A stretch of 44,777 nt of DNA from the NCBI GenBank assembly GCA_016215625.1, contig JACRIW010000117.1, positions 1 to 44,777 of the forward strand, given 5' to 3'. The notes beneath the pieces are model-generated. The model was not told the origin of the DNA. It made no database searches and saw only the letters and a list, made by a program, of their open reading frames with translations. This document shows positions 1 through 7,722 of this stretch, one piece after another. Within the stretch, counting starts at the first letter, position 1, and each line of letters begins with the position of its first letter. Made by a program: the position numbers and the translations under genes. This stretch comes from Candidatus Eiseniibacteriota bacterium (lineage in GTDB: Bacteria > Eisenbacteria > RBG-16-71-46).

Positions 1-47
1 CCCCGCGACCGGCCGCGGCGCGCCTTCGCGCTGTGGGCTCGGGGCTG

Positions 48-941
48 TCAGCCTCCGGCCACCCGGCGCTGCAGCGCCTTCCAGCGCGCGTCCACCTGGG
101 ACTGGATCGCTCCGACGTCCTCGGACTTCAGGTGGCGGAACCGCCCCTGCTTCGCGAGGTACGGACCGATCGGATCGCCCGGGCTGTCCACGGTGATCCG
201 CCACGTCTCGCCGTTCTCCACCTCCATCAGCGGGAACACGCGGGCGCGGACCGCCATGCGGGCGAGTTCGATCGTCTCGTCGTCACCCGACTTCCAGCCC
301 GGAGGGCACGGCGCGAGCAGGTGCAGGAACCGTGTCCCGCGCGTCGCCTTCGCCTTGCGCACCTTCGCGAGCAGGTCCTCGGGATAGGCCACCGTCGCGC
401 TCGCCGCGTACGGAATGCGGTGCGCGGCGAGGATCGCGAGGATGTCCTTCTTCGGCCGGGCTTCCGGATGCGCCCCGGGCGTGGTCGTGGTCCACGCGCC
501 GAGCGGCGTCGCGCTCGAACGCTGGATGCCCGTGTTCATGTACGCCTCGTTGTCGTAGCAGACGTACAGGATGTCCTCGTTGCGCTCGGCCGCGCCGGAA
601 AGCGCCTGCAGGCCGATGTCGAACGTGCCGCCGTCGCCGGCCCACGCGACGACCGTGGTCTCGGTGTCGCCGCGCGCGAGCAGCGCCGCCTTGATGCCCG
701 ACGCCACCGACGCGCCCGTCTCGAACGCGCTGTGGTAGAGCGGCAGCTTCAGCGAGCTCTGCGGATACGGCCCGGCGATGATGCTCCAGCAGCACGCGGG
801 CAGCGCCACGACGGTCTTCTCGCCCAGCGCCTTGAGCACCATGCGCATGGAAAGCGAGGCGCCGCAGCCCGGGCACGCGAGGTGGCCGGACTCGAGGAAC
901 TCCTCGTGCGGCATGATTTCCTTGATCGGAATCTGCGTCAT
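48..941 (-). CDS. porB: 2-oxoacid (pyruvate-type):ferredoxin oxidoreductase, beta (TPP) subunit
   Basis: Thiamine-diphosphate subunit of a four-part 2-oxoacid:ferredoxin oxidoreductase, 297 aa, cytoplasmic. It decarboxylates the keto acid, and the product leaves as acyl-CoA while electrons go to ferredoxin. Visible motifs are CPGCG at residues 23-27, ACCW near 49-52 and a late Cys in LAPCPPGW near residue 217, which together are the usual [4Fe-4S] ligands. The TPP motif GDG lies at 102-104 and is followed by DNEAYMNTG. The ATG at 941 overlaps the alpha-subunit stop in an ATGA, so the start is firm and translation is coupled. It is the last gene of the operon. Pyruvate is the most likely substrate from the subunit set, but 2-ketoisovalerate or another keto acid cannot be excluded from sequence alone. 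Confidence 0.93.
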   Translation of the reverse strand: MTQIPIKEIMPHEEFLESGHLACPGCGASLSMRMVLKALGEKTVVALPACCWSIIAGPYPQSSLKLPLYHSAFETGASVASGIKAALLARGDTETTVVAWAGDGGTFDIGLQALSGAAERNEDILYVCYDNEAYMNTGIQRSSATPLGAWTTTTPGAHPEARPKKDILAILAAHRIPYAASATVAYPEDLLAKVRKAKATRGTRFLHLLAPCPPGWKSGDDETIELARMAVRARVFPLMEVENGETWRITVDSPGDPIGPYLAKQGRFRHLKSEDVGAIQSQVDARWKALQRRVAGG

Positions 942-2104
942 GGCTTCACCCCCACCCAGAGGTCCTCGCGCGCGTTCGCCGAACTGTCGTTGCCGCGCGT
1001 GGCGTCGAGGCACTCGCCGATCACCTCCGGCGTCACGTCGCGCCCGCCCAGTCCCAGCACGTAGCCGTCCACGCGCGGCCGGCGCGCCGACGGCAGGTCG
1101 TAGAGCGCCGAGCGCAGCTCCTCGGCGAAGATCCCGCCGTGGCCCGGCGAGATGTTGCGGTCGAGCACCGCCACCTTCGGGATCCCGGCGAGCGCGCGTC
1201 GCAGCGGCTCGGTCGGGAACGGGCGGAACATCTTGATCTTCACGAGCCCGACCTTCTCGCCGCGCTCGCGCCGCTCGTTGATCACGTAGCGGGCCGTGGA
1301 CGTGATCGTGCCGGAGGTCACGAGCACCGTGTCGGCGTCGCTCGTGCGGTACGACTCGACCGCGCCCCACGAACGGCCGAAGCGGCGGTCCCAGTCGGCG
1401 TCGATGAGGCGCAGCGTCTCGGGCACCTGGTCGAACGCCTCCTGCTGGCGCTTGCGCATCTCCATGTACACGGCCGGCGTGGTGAGCGCACCGAACGCGT
1501 GTGGATCGCGCGTGTCGAGCTTGAGCGCGGCGTCGCGCCGCGGCAGGAACGCGTCGACCTCGGCCGGCGAGGGGATGTCCACCGGCTCCGACGTGTGTGA
1601 CAGGAAGAACGCGTCGAGCACGATCATGACCGGCAGGCTCAGCTTCTCGGCGAGCGCGAACGCCTGGATGGTCGTGTCGAGCACTTCCTGGTTGTTCTCG
1701 CAGTACAGCTGCACCCAGCCGGTGTCGCGCTGGGCGAGCGTGTCGTTCTGGTCGGTCCAGATGTTCCAGCCCGGCGCGACCGCGCGGTTGATGTCGGCCA
1801 TGACGATCGGCAGCCGGCCGAGGCCCGCCCAGTGCAGCAGTTCGTGCATGAGCAGCAGCCCCTGCGAGCTGGTGGCGGTGAAGGCCCGCACGCCCGTCGC
1901 CGAAGCGCCGATGCAGGCGGCCATCGCGGAGTGCTCGGACTCGACCTTGATGAACTTCGCGGCGAGGCGGCCGTCGTCGCACATCTCGGCCAGCTCCTCG
2001 ACGATCTGCGTCTGCGGCGTGATCGGGTACGCGGCGATCACCTCGGCCCGCGCCAGCGACACGCCCCAGGACACGGCGTGGTTGCCCACGATGACTTTCT
2101 TCAC
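938..2104 (-). CDS. porA: 2-oxoacid (pyruvate-type):ferredoxin oxidoreductase, alpha subunit
   Basis: Alpha subunit carrying the pyrimidine-binding and transketolase C-terminal-like domains of the oxidoreductase, 388 aa. The N-terminal YPITPQT motif (residues 26-32) and the VESEHSAM segment near residues 53-60 are typical of the family and include the glutamate that activates TPP. The start is a GTG at 2104, chosen because it forms a GTGA overlap with the upstream flavoprotein stop and has a GGGAGG ribosome-binding site about 6 nt upstream. The stop overlaps the beta-subunit ATG. The same operon encodes gamma, the GltD-delta fusion and beta, so all parts of one complex are made together. Confidence 0.93.
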   Translation of the reverse strand: MKKVIVGNHAVSWGVSLARAEVIAAYPITPQTQIVEELAEMCDDGRLAAKFIKVESEHSAMAACIGASATGVRAFTATSSQGLLLMHELLHWAGLGRLPIVMADINRAVAPGWNIWTDQNDTLAQRDTGWVQLYCENNQEVLDTTIQAFALAEKLSLPVMIVLDAFFLSHTSEPVDIPSPAEVDAFLPRRDAALKLDTRDPHAFGALTTPAVYMEMRKRQQEAFDQVPETLRLIDADWDRRFGRSWGAVESYRTSDADTVLVTSGTITSTARYVINERRERGEKVGLVKIKMFRPFPTEPLRRALAGIPKVAVLDRNISPGHGGIFAEELRSALYDLPSARRPRVDGYVLGLGGRDVTPEVIGECLDATRGNDSSANAREDLWVGVKP

Positions 2105-3930
2105 AGTCCCTCCCGCGTCATGGTGATGGCTCCGCGCGGGCATTCGGCGGCACAGAGTCCGCAGCCCTTGCAGTAGTCGTAGGCGATGTCGAACTTGCCG
2201 TCGTCGCGCCGCGAGATGGACACGTCGGGACAGAAGATCAGGCACACCTCGCAGCCGTTGCACACCGCGCAGTTGAAGCAGCGCCGCGCCTCGGCCATGG
2301 CGTCCTCGCGCGGCAGCCCGAGGTTCGCCTCGAGGAAGTCGTGCCGCGTCTCCCAGGCCGGCCGCAGCACGTCCTCCGCGCGGCGCGCGTGGCCGAACTG
2401 CGACAGGTTGAGGTCCGTGACCTTCACGACTTCGTTCACGGGGTTCACGCGCGCGACCGGATCGTCGGCGCGCCAGCGCGTCATGGACAGGTTGCCTTCG
2501 GGGCCGAGCTTGAGTTCGCCCAGTTCGACCTCGGCGCCGGCCTCGCCCGCCTTCATGCGCAGGTAGTGGTCGATGCCGATCGCGGCGCGCTTGCCCGAGC
2601 CGAGAGCGAACGCGACCGTGTGCGGCTCCTCGAGCAGGTCGCCGCCCGCGAACAGCGCGGTGCGGCTCGTCTCGCCGAGCGCCGTGACGCGGATGGCGCC
2701 GCCGTGCAGTTCGGTGGGCAGGTAGTCGGTCTCGGCTTCCTCGCCGAGCGCGGTGACGACCGTGTCGCACACGATGCGGAACTCGCCGTGCTCGATGCGG
2801 CGCGGCGCGCGGCGGCCCGACGCGTCGGGTTCGCCGAGTTCCATGCGGGCGCAGAGCACCGCACTCACGCGCGGCTCCTCGGACGAGCGGTCGAACTGCC
2901 CGAACGTGTCCTCGATCGCGCGCAGCGGATCGACGTCGACCTCGCGCGGGTCGCCGGTCACCTCGATCGGCAGCGTCAGGAAGCTGAAGCGCGCGCCCTC
3001 GTGCAGCGCGGCCTCGACCTCCTCGTGGTTCGCCGGCATCTCGGCGCGCGAGCGGCGGTAGAGCACCGTGACTTCGGCCCCGAGCCGCAGCGCCGTGCGC
3101 GCGCAGTCCATGGCGGTGTTGCCGCCACCGACCACGACGACGCGCTTGCCCAGCTGCGGGCGTTCGCCCGCGTTCACCGCGCGCAGCAGGTCGAGCCCGC
3201 GCCACACGCCGGTCAGCGTTTCACCCGGGATGCCCAGTTCGCGGGACTTGTGCACACCCGTCGCGGCGAAGACCGCGTCGTGCAGGCCGAGCTCGGCGAG
3301 CGTCACGTCGCGCCCGACGTGCGTGCTCGTGCGGAACGTGACGCCGAGATCGCGGATGCGCCCGACTTCGGACGCGAGGATCGCCTTGGGCAGGCGGTAT
3401 TCGGGAATGCCCCAGCGCAGCACGCCGCCCGGCTCGCGCTCGGCCTCGTAGACCGTGACGCCGTAGCCGAGGCGCGCGAGGTGGTAGGCGCAGGCGAGTC
3501 CCGCGGGGCCGGAGCCGATCACGCCGACGGTCTCGGCGCGCTTCGCGAGCGCGGGTGCGGCGCTCTTGCCGAGCGCCAGGTCGCCGAGCATGCGCTCGAC
3601 CGCGTGGATCGCGACCGGCTGGTCGAACGACGCGCGGTTGCACGACGACTCGCACGGGTGGTAGCAGACGCGGCCCGTGGTCGCGGGCAGCGGGTTCTCG
3701 CGCAGCACGAGATCGCGCGCTTCGTCCACGCGCCCCTCGCGCAGCAGGTTCATGTAGCCCTCGATGTCGATGCCCACGGGGCAGCCCTGGTTGCAGGGCG
3801 CGACGCGGTCGCGATACAGGGGGCGGATGTACTTCCACGAGCCCGTCTTGTTCACGCGCGTGGACGTCTGGCTCACGGACACCGGCGGCACGCCGTGCGC
3901 GATGTCGAGCACGGCCTTGGACTCAGCCAC
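2101..3930 (-). CDS. GltD-like FAD/NAD(P)H oxidoreductase fused to a PorD-type 2[4Fe-4S] ferredoxin
   Basis: A 609-aa protein that fuses a glutamate-synthase small-chain-like flavoprotein to the delta (ferredoxin) subunit of the oxidoreductase. In order: an N-terminal Cys-rich iron-sulfur domain (CNQGCPVG, then CYHPCESSCN) in about the first 130 residues; an FAD-binding GSGPAGLACAYHLA motif; an NAD(P)H-binding VVVGGGNTAMDCA motif near the middle; and a C-terminal di-cluster ferredoxin with CNGCEVCLIFCP (about 557-568) and CKGCGLCAAECP (587-598). The start is a GTG at 3930 with an in-frame stop just upstream and a GGAGGTGA ribosome-binding site. It overlaps the gamma stop by 8 bases. The fusion suggests that electrons from keto-acid oxidation can pass to or from NAD(P)H inside the complex. 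That is an inference, and no glutamate synthase large subunit is nearby. Confidence 0.88.
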   Translation of the reverse strand: MAESKAVLDIAHGVPPVSVSQTSTRVNKTGSWKYIRPLYRDRVAPCNQGCPVGIDIEGYMNLLREGRVDEARDLVLRENPLPATTGRVCYHPCESSCNRASFDQPVAIHAVERMLGDLALGKSAAPALAKRAETVGVIGSGPAGLACAYHLARLGYGVTVYEAEREPGGVLRWGIPEYRLPKAILASEVGRIRDLGVTFRTSTHVGRDVTLAELGLHDAVFAATGVHKSRELGIPGETLTGVWRGLDLLRAVNAGERPQLGKRVVVVGGGNTAMDCARTALRLGAEVTVLYRRSRAEMPANHEEVEAALHEGARFSFLTLPIEVTGDPREVDVDPLRAIEDTFGQFDRSSEEPRVSAVLCARMELGEPDASGRRAPRRIEHGEFRIVCDTVVTALGEEAETDYLPTELHGGAIRVTALGETSRTALFAGGDLLEEPHTVAFALGSGKRAAIGIDHYLRMKAGEAGAEVELGELKLGPEGNLSMTRWRADDPVARVNPVNEVVKVTDLNLSQFGHARRAEDVLRPAWETRHDFLEANLGLPREDAMAEARRCFNCAVCNGCEVCLIFCPDVSISRRDDGKFDIAYDYCKGCGLCAAECPRGAITMTREGL

Positions 3931-4525
3931 GGGTCACCTCCCGCGCGGCGGCGCCGGCGAGCGCCGGGGCCTCGGACGTGCGCAGCAGGCCGGCCGCGGC
4001 GCGCGCCGCGGTGACGTTGTCGGCGGTCTTGAACGGCACTTCGCTCTCGATGGCGCGGCAGACCGAGTCGATCGACACGATCCCCGAGAACGCGGCGAAC
4101 GCGCCGAGGATCGCGGTGTTCACGATCGGCTGGTTCTTCGAGCCGAGGCCGTACTCGCGGGCGACGGCGCTCGCGTCGACGGTGCCGACGCGGAAGCGCT
4201 CGGCGAGCTTCGGGAACGTCTCCGGCCCGCCTTCGGCGTTCACGAGGATGCTGCCGCCGTCCTTGAGGCCGGCGGCGACGTCGACGGCCGCGATCAGCGT
4301 CGGGTCGAGCACGATGAGCCCGTCGGGCTTCGTGATTTCGCACCGCAGCAGGATGGGCCCGTCACTGGTGCGCAGGAACGCCGTCACCGGAGCGCCCCGG
4401 CGCTCGACGCCGAAGGCCGGGAACGATTGGACCGACTTGCCTTCGAGAAAAAGGGCCGTGGCCAGAAGCTTGGAAGCGATCACCGCCCCCTGTCCGCCAC
4501 GCCCGTGGATCCTGAGTTCGCGCAT
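3923..4525 (-). CDS. porG: 2-oxoacid (pyruvate-type):ferredoxin oxidoreductase, gamma subunit
   Basis: First gene of the oxidoreductase operon, 200 aa. The gamma subunit carries the CoA-binding part of the enzyme. The glycine-rich GRGGQGAV motif sits at residues 8-15, followed by the FPAFGVERRGAPV segment typical of this family. The ATG at 4525 is preceded by GGGAGG seven bases upstream. An in-frame ATG 33 bases further up lacks a comparable site. Length is normal for the family. Downstream it overlaps the GltD-delta fusion by 8 bases, and all four genes of the set overlap and are presumably co-transcribed. Confidence 0.92.
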   Translation of the reverse strand: MRELRIHGRGGQGAVIASKLLATALFLEGKSVQSFPAFGVERRGAPVTAFLRTSDGPILLRCEITKPDGLIVLDPTLIAAVDVAAGLKDGGSILVNAEGGPETFPKLAERFRVGTVDASAVAREYGLGSKNQPIVNTAILGAFAAFSGIVSIDSVCRAIESEVPFKTADNVTAARAAAGLLRTSEAPALAGAAAREVTRG

Positions 4526-4836
4526 CGCTGCCTCCCGTGGCGCGTGTTCCGCCCACACGGAGGTCGGTCTCGCCCCCCCAACGAACGGGCCGATCCCTCC
4601 CCGGTCGGACCTTCAGTTCGAGTACCACCTGCGGGGAGGCATCCCTCGTGCCGCGAGCGCGGGCGATTTCCGCTGTGGCCGAGGCCGCCAAGTCGTGCGG
4701 CTGCAAGCGGTGCGGCGCGTTCGACCCGGCCGGTGGCCGTGGTGTGGACGCACGGCCTGACAGCTTGGGAACGACTCCTGACACTCGGTCAGGGAGGCGC
4801 GTGCCGCACCCTCTCGGGAGAAACGCGCAAAGCGGG
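4526..4836. other. Intergenic region upstream of the oxidoreductase operon
   Basis: A 311-base gap between the kinase gene end and the gamma-subunit start, both on the minus strand. It must hold the operon promoter, but I could not pick out a convincing -35/-10 pair. A small inverted repeat, CCTGAC / GTCAGG at 4777-4782 and 4788-4793, lies near the kinase end but has no T-tract. No credible coding frame was seen. Confidence 0.5.
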
Positions 4837-6750
4837 CTAGGAGCGCGGGCCGTGCACGCCGTCGCGGACGTCGCGCAGCATGCGGAGCAGCAGCTTCATG
4901 TCGAGCGGCTTGGGCAGGCAGACGACGCCTCGCCGCGCGAGGAACTGCTCGGAGGCGGGCGTCACCGCACCGCCGGACATGAACACCATGCGTTCGCGCA
5001 GGCTCGGGTCGCGGTGCGCGAGTTCGTCGGCGAGCGCCATGCCGGAGATGCCCGGCATCATCAGGTCGCAGAGCACGACGTCGAACTTCTCGCGCTGCGC
5101 CAGCAGCAGCGCTTCGGCGCCGTCCTTCGCGAAAGCGACGCGCCACTCGCGTTCGAGCGCCTTGCCGAGCAGGCGCAGCACGAGCGGTTCGTCGTCCACG
5201 ATCAGCACCTTCGGGCGCTCCCCGCCCGGGGCGGACCGCGCGGGCGGCTCGAGGTTCGACTCGACCGGCTCCGACACCTCGGGCGTCACGCCCGCTGTGG
5301 CGGGCAGCACCATGCGCACGCGCGTGCCACGCCCGGGCGAGGAATCGAACTCGAGCCGGCCCCCGTGCGCGTCGAGGATGCCCCGCGTCACGAAGAGCCC
5401 GAGCCCCATGCCGCCGCCGGAGCCTCGCGTGGTGAAATAGGGCTCGCCGAGGTGATCGCGGACCTCCGGATCGATGCCGGGTCCGTCGTCCCCCACCTCG
5501 ATGCACGCTTCACCGGCCTCCGTCGCGAACGTGCGGATGCGCACGTGGCCCGCACCGGCGCGCTCGGCCACCGCCTGCGCCGCGTTCACGAGCAGGTTGA
5601 CGAGCGCCTGAACGAGCCGTGGCTCGTCCCCCATGACCGCGAGCGCCGGCTGCAGGTCGGTTTCGAGCTGCGCGACGTGGCGCAGGTTGGGATTGGCGAC
5701 CTTCATCGCCGCACGCACGATCTCGCGCGGATCGAGCGCGACACGCTCGTCGATGCGGCGCGAGTACGTGCGCAGCCCCTCGGCCACCTTCTGGATGCGG
5801 TTGATGCCGTCGTGCGCCTGGCCGATGGACTCCCACACCTGCGCGGGCGTGCCGAGGTGCGACAGCTCTTCGCCGATCCGTTCGAGCGCGAGCCGCACGT
5901 ACGCGAGCGGGTTGTTGATCTCGTGGCCGACGCCCGCCGCGAGCCGCCCGAGCGAGGCGTGGCGTTCGGCCTCGACGAGCGCCTGCTGCGCGCGGTCGCG
6001 CTCCTCGGTGCGGTCGCGCACTTCGCCGCGCAGCTGACCCGTGAGTTCCTGGAGCCGTCCGGCGTCGGCGACGAAGCGCTTCAGGAGCTGCGCCGAGACG
6101 GGCACGAGCGCGACGAGGAAGCCGATGTCCGCGGGCGACAGGAACTCGAGCATCTCCGCCGCGACGAGCGCCTCGACGATCACGGTGATCGCGAACAGCA
6201 CGAATCCGGCGGCGATCAGCTTCATGCCGGGCTCTCCCGCCCGGGCGCGCTTCACGAACTGGACGAGCGGCAGCGCGATGCCGACCGCGATCAGCGCACT
6301 GTAGGCGTCGCCGAGCGGCGTGTTCGACACGTAGTGGTAGGTCGCCGACGCCCACTCGATCGTGAGGTGGTGCAGCGGCCCGCGGATGTGCCAGCCCGTC
6401 ACCGCGAACACCGCGGTGAGCGTGAGCAGCACGTACGCGTACCAGCGCGGCAGCGCCGGCAGGCGCTTCAGGCTCGGCGTGTCGAGACCGTAGGCGTAGG
6501 GCAGCCACGCGACGACGTGCAGGCTCGCCCACACGTACTGGCCACGCAGCCCGGCGAGGTACACGTCGAGCGGCAGGTCGTGCAGCGTGAACACGATGTT
6601 CCCGACGCTGTAGAGCGCCGCCGTGGAGGCGATGAGCGAGAACGTCCGCGCGATGCGCCAGCCGGGCGCACGCGAAATGGCCAGGTGCCCCACCGCCATG
6701 GCCAGGTTGAACGTCGCGGTGATGAGCGCGATTGCGGTCGCGACCGGCAT
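4837..6750 (-). CDS. Hybrid sensor histidine kinase with N-terminal multi-pass membrane sensor and C-terminal receiver
   Basis: A 637-aa membrane kinase. Residues 1-220 hold about seven hydrophobic segments resembling a 7TM sensor module. A short coiled coil (about 228-265) leads into the HisKA domain, with the phospho-acceptor His276 in GVGHEINNP. The ATPase domain shows an N-box (Asn385/Asn389), DDGPGID at 421-427 and GSGGGMGLGL at 443-452. The C-terminal receiver (about 513-630) has the acidic pair at 519-520, phospho-acceptor Asp562 in CDLMMPG and Lys614 in CLPKP. The start at 6750 is preceded by a CGAGG site. A longer frame adds 30 residues of non-hydrophobic sequence and is less likely. 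No separate DNA-binding regulator is adjacent, so the output partner is unknown. Confidence 0.88.
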   Translation of the reverse strand: MPVATAIALITATFNLAMAVGHLAISRAPGWRIARTFSLIASTAALYSVGNIVFTLHDLPLDVYLAGLRGQYVWASLHVVAWLPYAYGLDTPSLKRLPALPRWYAYVLLTLTAVFAVTGWHIRGPLHHLTIEWASATYHYVSNTPLGDAYSALIAVGIALPLVQFVKRARAGEPGMKLIAAGFVLFAITVIVEALVAAEMLEFLSPADIGFLVALVPVSAQLLKRFVADAGRLQELTGQLRGEVRDRTEERDRAQQALVEAERHASLGRLAAGVGHEINNPLAYVRLALERIGEELSHLGTPAQVWESIGQAHDGINRIQKVAEGLRTYSRRIDERVALDPREIVRAAMKVANPNLRHVAQLETDLQPALAVMGDEPRLVQALVNLLVNAAQAVAERAGAGHVRIRTFATEAGEACIEVGDDGPGIDPEVRDHLGEPYFTTRGSGGGMGLGLFVTRGILDAHGGRLEFDSSPGRGTRVRMVLPATAGVTPEVSEPVESNLEPPARSAPGGERPKVLIVDDEPLVLRLLGKALEREWRVAFAKDGAEALLLAQREKFDVVLCDLMMPGISGMALADELAHRDPSLRERMVFMSGGAVTPASEQFLARRGVVCLPKPLDMKLLLRMLRDVRDGVHGPRS

Positions 6751-6955
6751 GCTGCCTCGGAGCTTCGGGCCTCGAGGGGGGAGACCGGGGTGCACTGCGC
6801 GAGGGATGGCGATCCCAGTTTCGGCAGGACGCGCCGCCACGTGAGGCCCGGGGGACGAAAGTCCCTGCGGGCTTCACCCACCGAACACGCTCACCGCAGC
6901 CCTGCGGAGAACTGCCGCGCCCACCCTACCGCATGGTAGTTGCGAAACACCCCGG

Positions 6956-6982
6956 AAAATCGTCCGCTCGGGCGAACCCGAG
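6956..6982 (-). terminator. Intrinsic terminator after the HsmA-type gene
   Basis: Read on the minus strand, a CTCGGG stem closes over a TTCG tetraloop with CCCGAG (6967-6982) two bases after the stop codon. TTTT follows a few bases later (6956-6959). The stem is short but the tetraloop is very stable. Confidence 0.5.
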
Positions 6983-6984
6983 GT

Positions 6985-7377
6985 TCACTGACCGGCGCGC
7001 TTGGCCGCCATGACGAGGGCCGCGCCGGTGAAATAAGCGACCACCCAGTAGGCGTAGGCGAGCCGCGAATACAGGTGCAGGCCGCTCGGCAGTTCCGCCA
7101 TTCCACTGACTTTCCAGTGGCGCCACAGGAGCGCGACGTCCACCAGCATGAACGTGAGCGCGGAATAGCCGAGCCAGCCGTGCAGCGTGGCTTCGAGGCT
7201 GCCCGAGGCGACGATCATGAGCCCCGTGGCGAGGATGTCGAAGAACAGCCCCGCCGACAGGAACCCTCGCGCCGCGCCGGTGGCCTTGCGGCTCTGGTGG
7301 GTGCGCAGGGTACCGATCGAGTAGAGGATGAGCGCGAGCGTGACGGTTCCGACGGCGGCCATGCGGATGGGGTTCAT
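6985..7377 (-). CDS. HsmA (TIGR03987)-like small integral membrane protein
   Basis: A 130-aa protein with four predicted membrane helices at about residues 5-23, 38-57, 63-85 and 102-125. The pattern of helices, the FFDILATGLM segment in helix 2 and the LHGWLGYSAL segment that follows resemble the small HsmA/TIGR03987 membrane family, whose biochemical role is not established. The ATG at 7377 has a GAGG site 5 bases upstream. An in-frame ATG 20 codons earlier would add a hydrophilic stretch and lacks a better site. It lies downstream of no other gene on its strand and appears to be a single-gene unit. Confidence 0.7.
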   Translation of the reverse strand: MNPIRMAAVGTVTLALILYSIGTLRTHQSRKATGAARGFLSAGLFFDILATGLMIVASGSLEATLHGWLGYSALTFMLVDVALLWRHWKVSGMAELPSGLHLYSRLAYAYWVVAYFTGAALVMAAKRAGQ

Positions 7378-7722
7378 GGTGTCCTCGTTGGGGGCTATGG
7401 ATGAACCGGCAGGCAGGCCGCGAGTGAACCACGGCATGACGAACCGGACAATTTGGCAAACCGCTCTCCCACTTCACCCTCCCCGACCCCGCGTCGGGGC
7501 CTGGGGGTTGTGGTTCGCAGAATGTTGCCGGGCCGTCGCGCGCACGTAACTCGTTGCCGCTCCGTGACCGCATCACCCGGATTCCCGGGCCGGAGCGCCC
7601 GGCAACATTCTGCGAACCACTAGGCACGGGCAGTGCAGGCATGTTGTGGACCAGTTGCACTCTTCAACGACATGTCACGCCGCGGGCTTCGATCCTGCCC
7701 CGGCTTTTCGGAGATCGCCGCC
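7378..7722. other. Divergent intergenic region carrying inverted repeats
   Basis: A 345-base non-coding gap between the divergently transcribed HsmA-type gene and iorA. It holds a 7-bp hairpin (CCCCGAC at 7481-7487 with GTCGGGG at 7493-7499) and the long inverted repeat listed separately. Promoters for both flanking units must lie here, but I could not define them. Confidence 0.6.
7510..7620. repeat. Perfect 24-bp inverted repeat with 63-bp centre
   Basis: Bases 7510-7533 (beginning GTGGTTCGCAGAATG) are the exact reverse complement of 7597-7620. They enclose 63 bases that include a further GC-rich palindromic patch near 7583-7592. There is no visible target-site duplication and no coding capacity. 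Possible explanations are a miniature mobile element, a REP-like intergenic repeat, or a large RNA hairpin in the iorA leader. Confidence 0.85.

Noticed and set aside
4526..4836. A short coding frame on the minus strand between the kinase and the oxidoreductase operon
   Set aside because: It continues out of frame into the gamma-subunit gene, has no ribosome-binding site and shows no family features.
7510..7620. The inverted repeat as an integron attC site
   Set aside because: A GTAAC...GTTGCC stretch lies in the centre, but the paired GTTRRRY / RYYYAAC core sites are not at the ends, and no integrase or cassette array is present.
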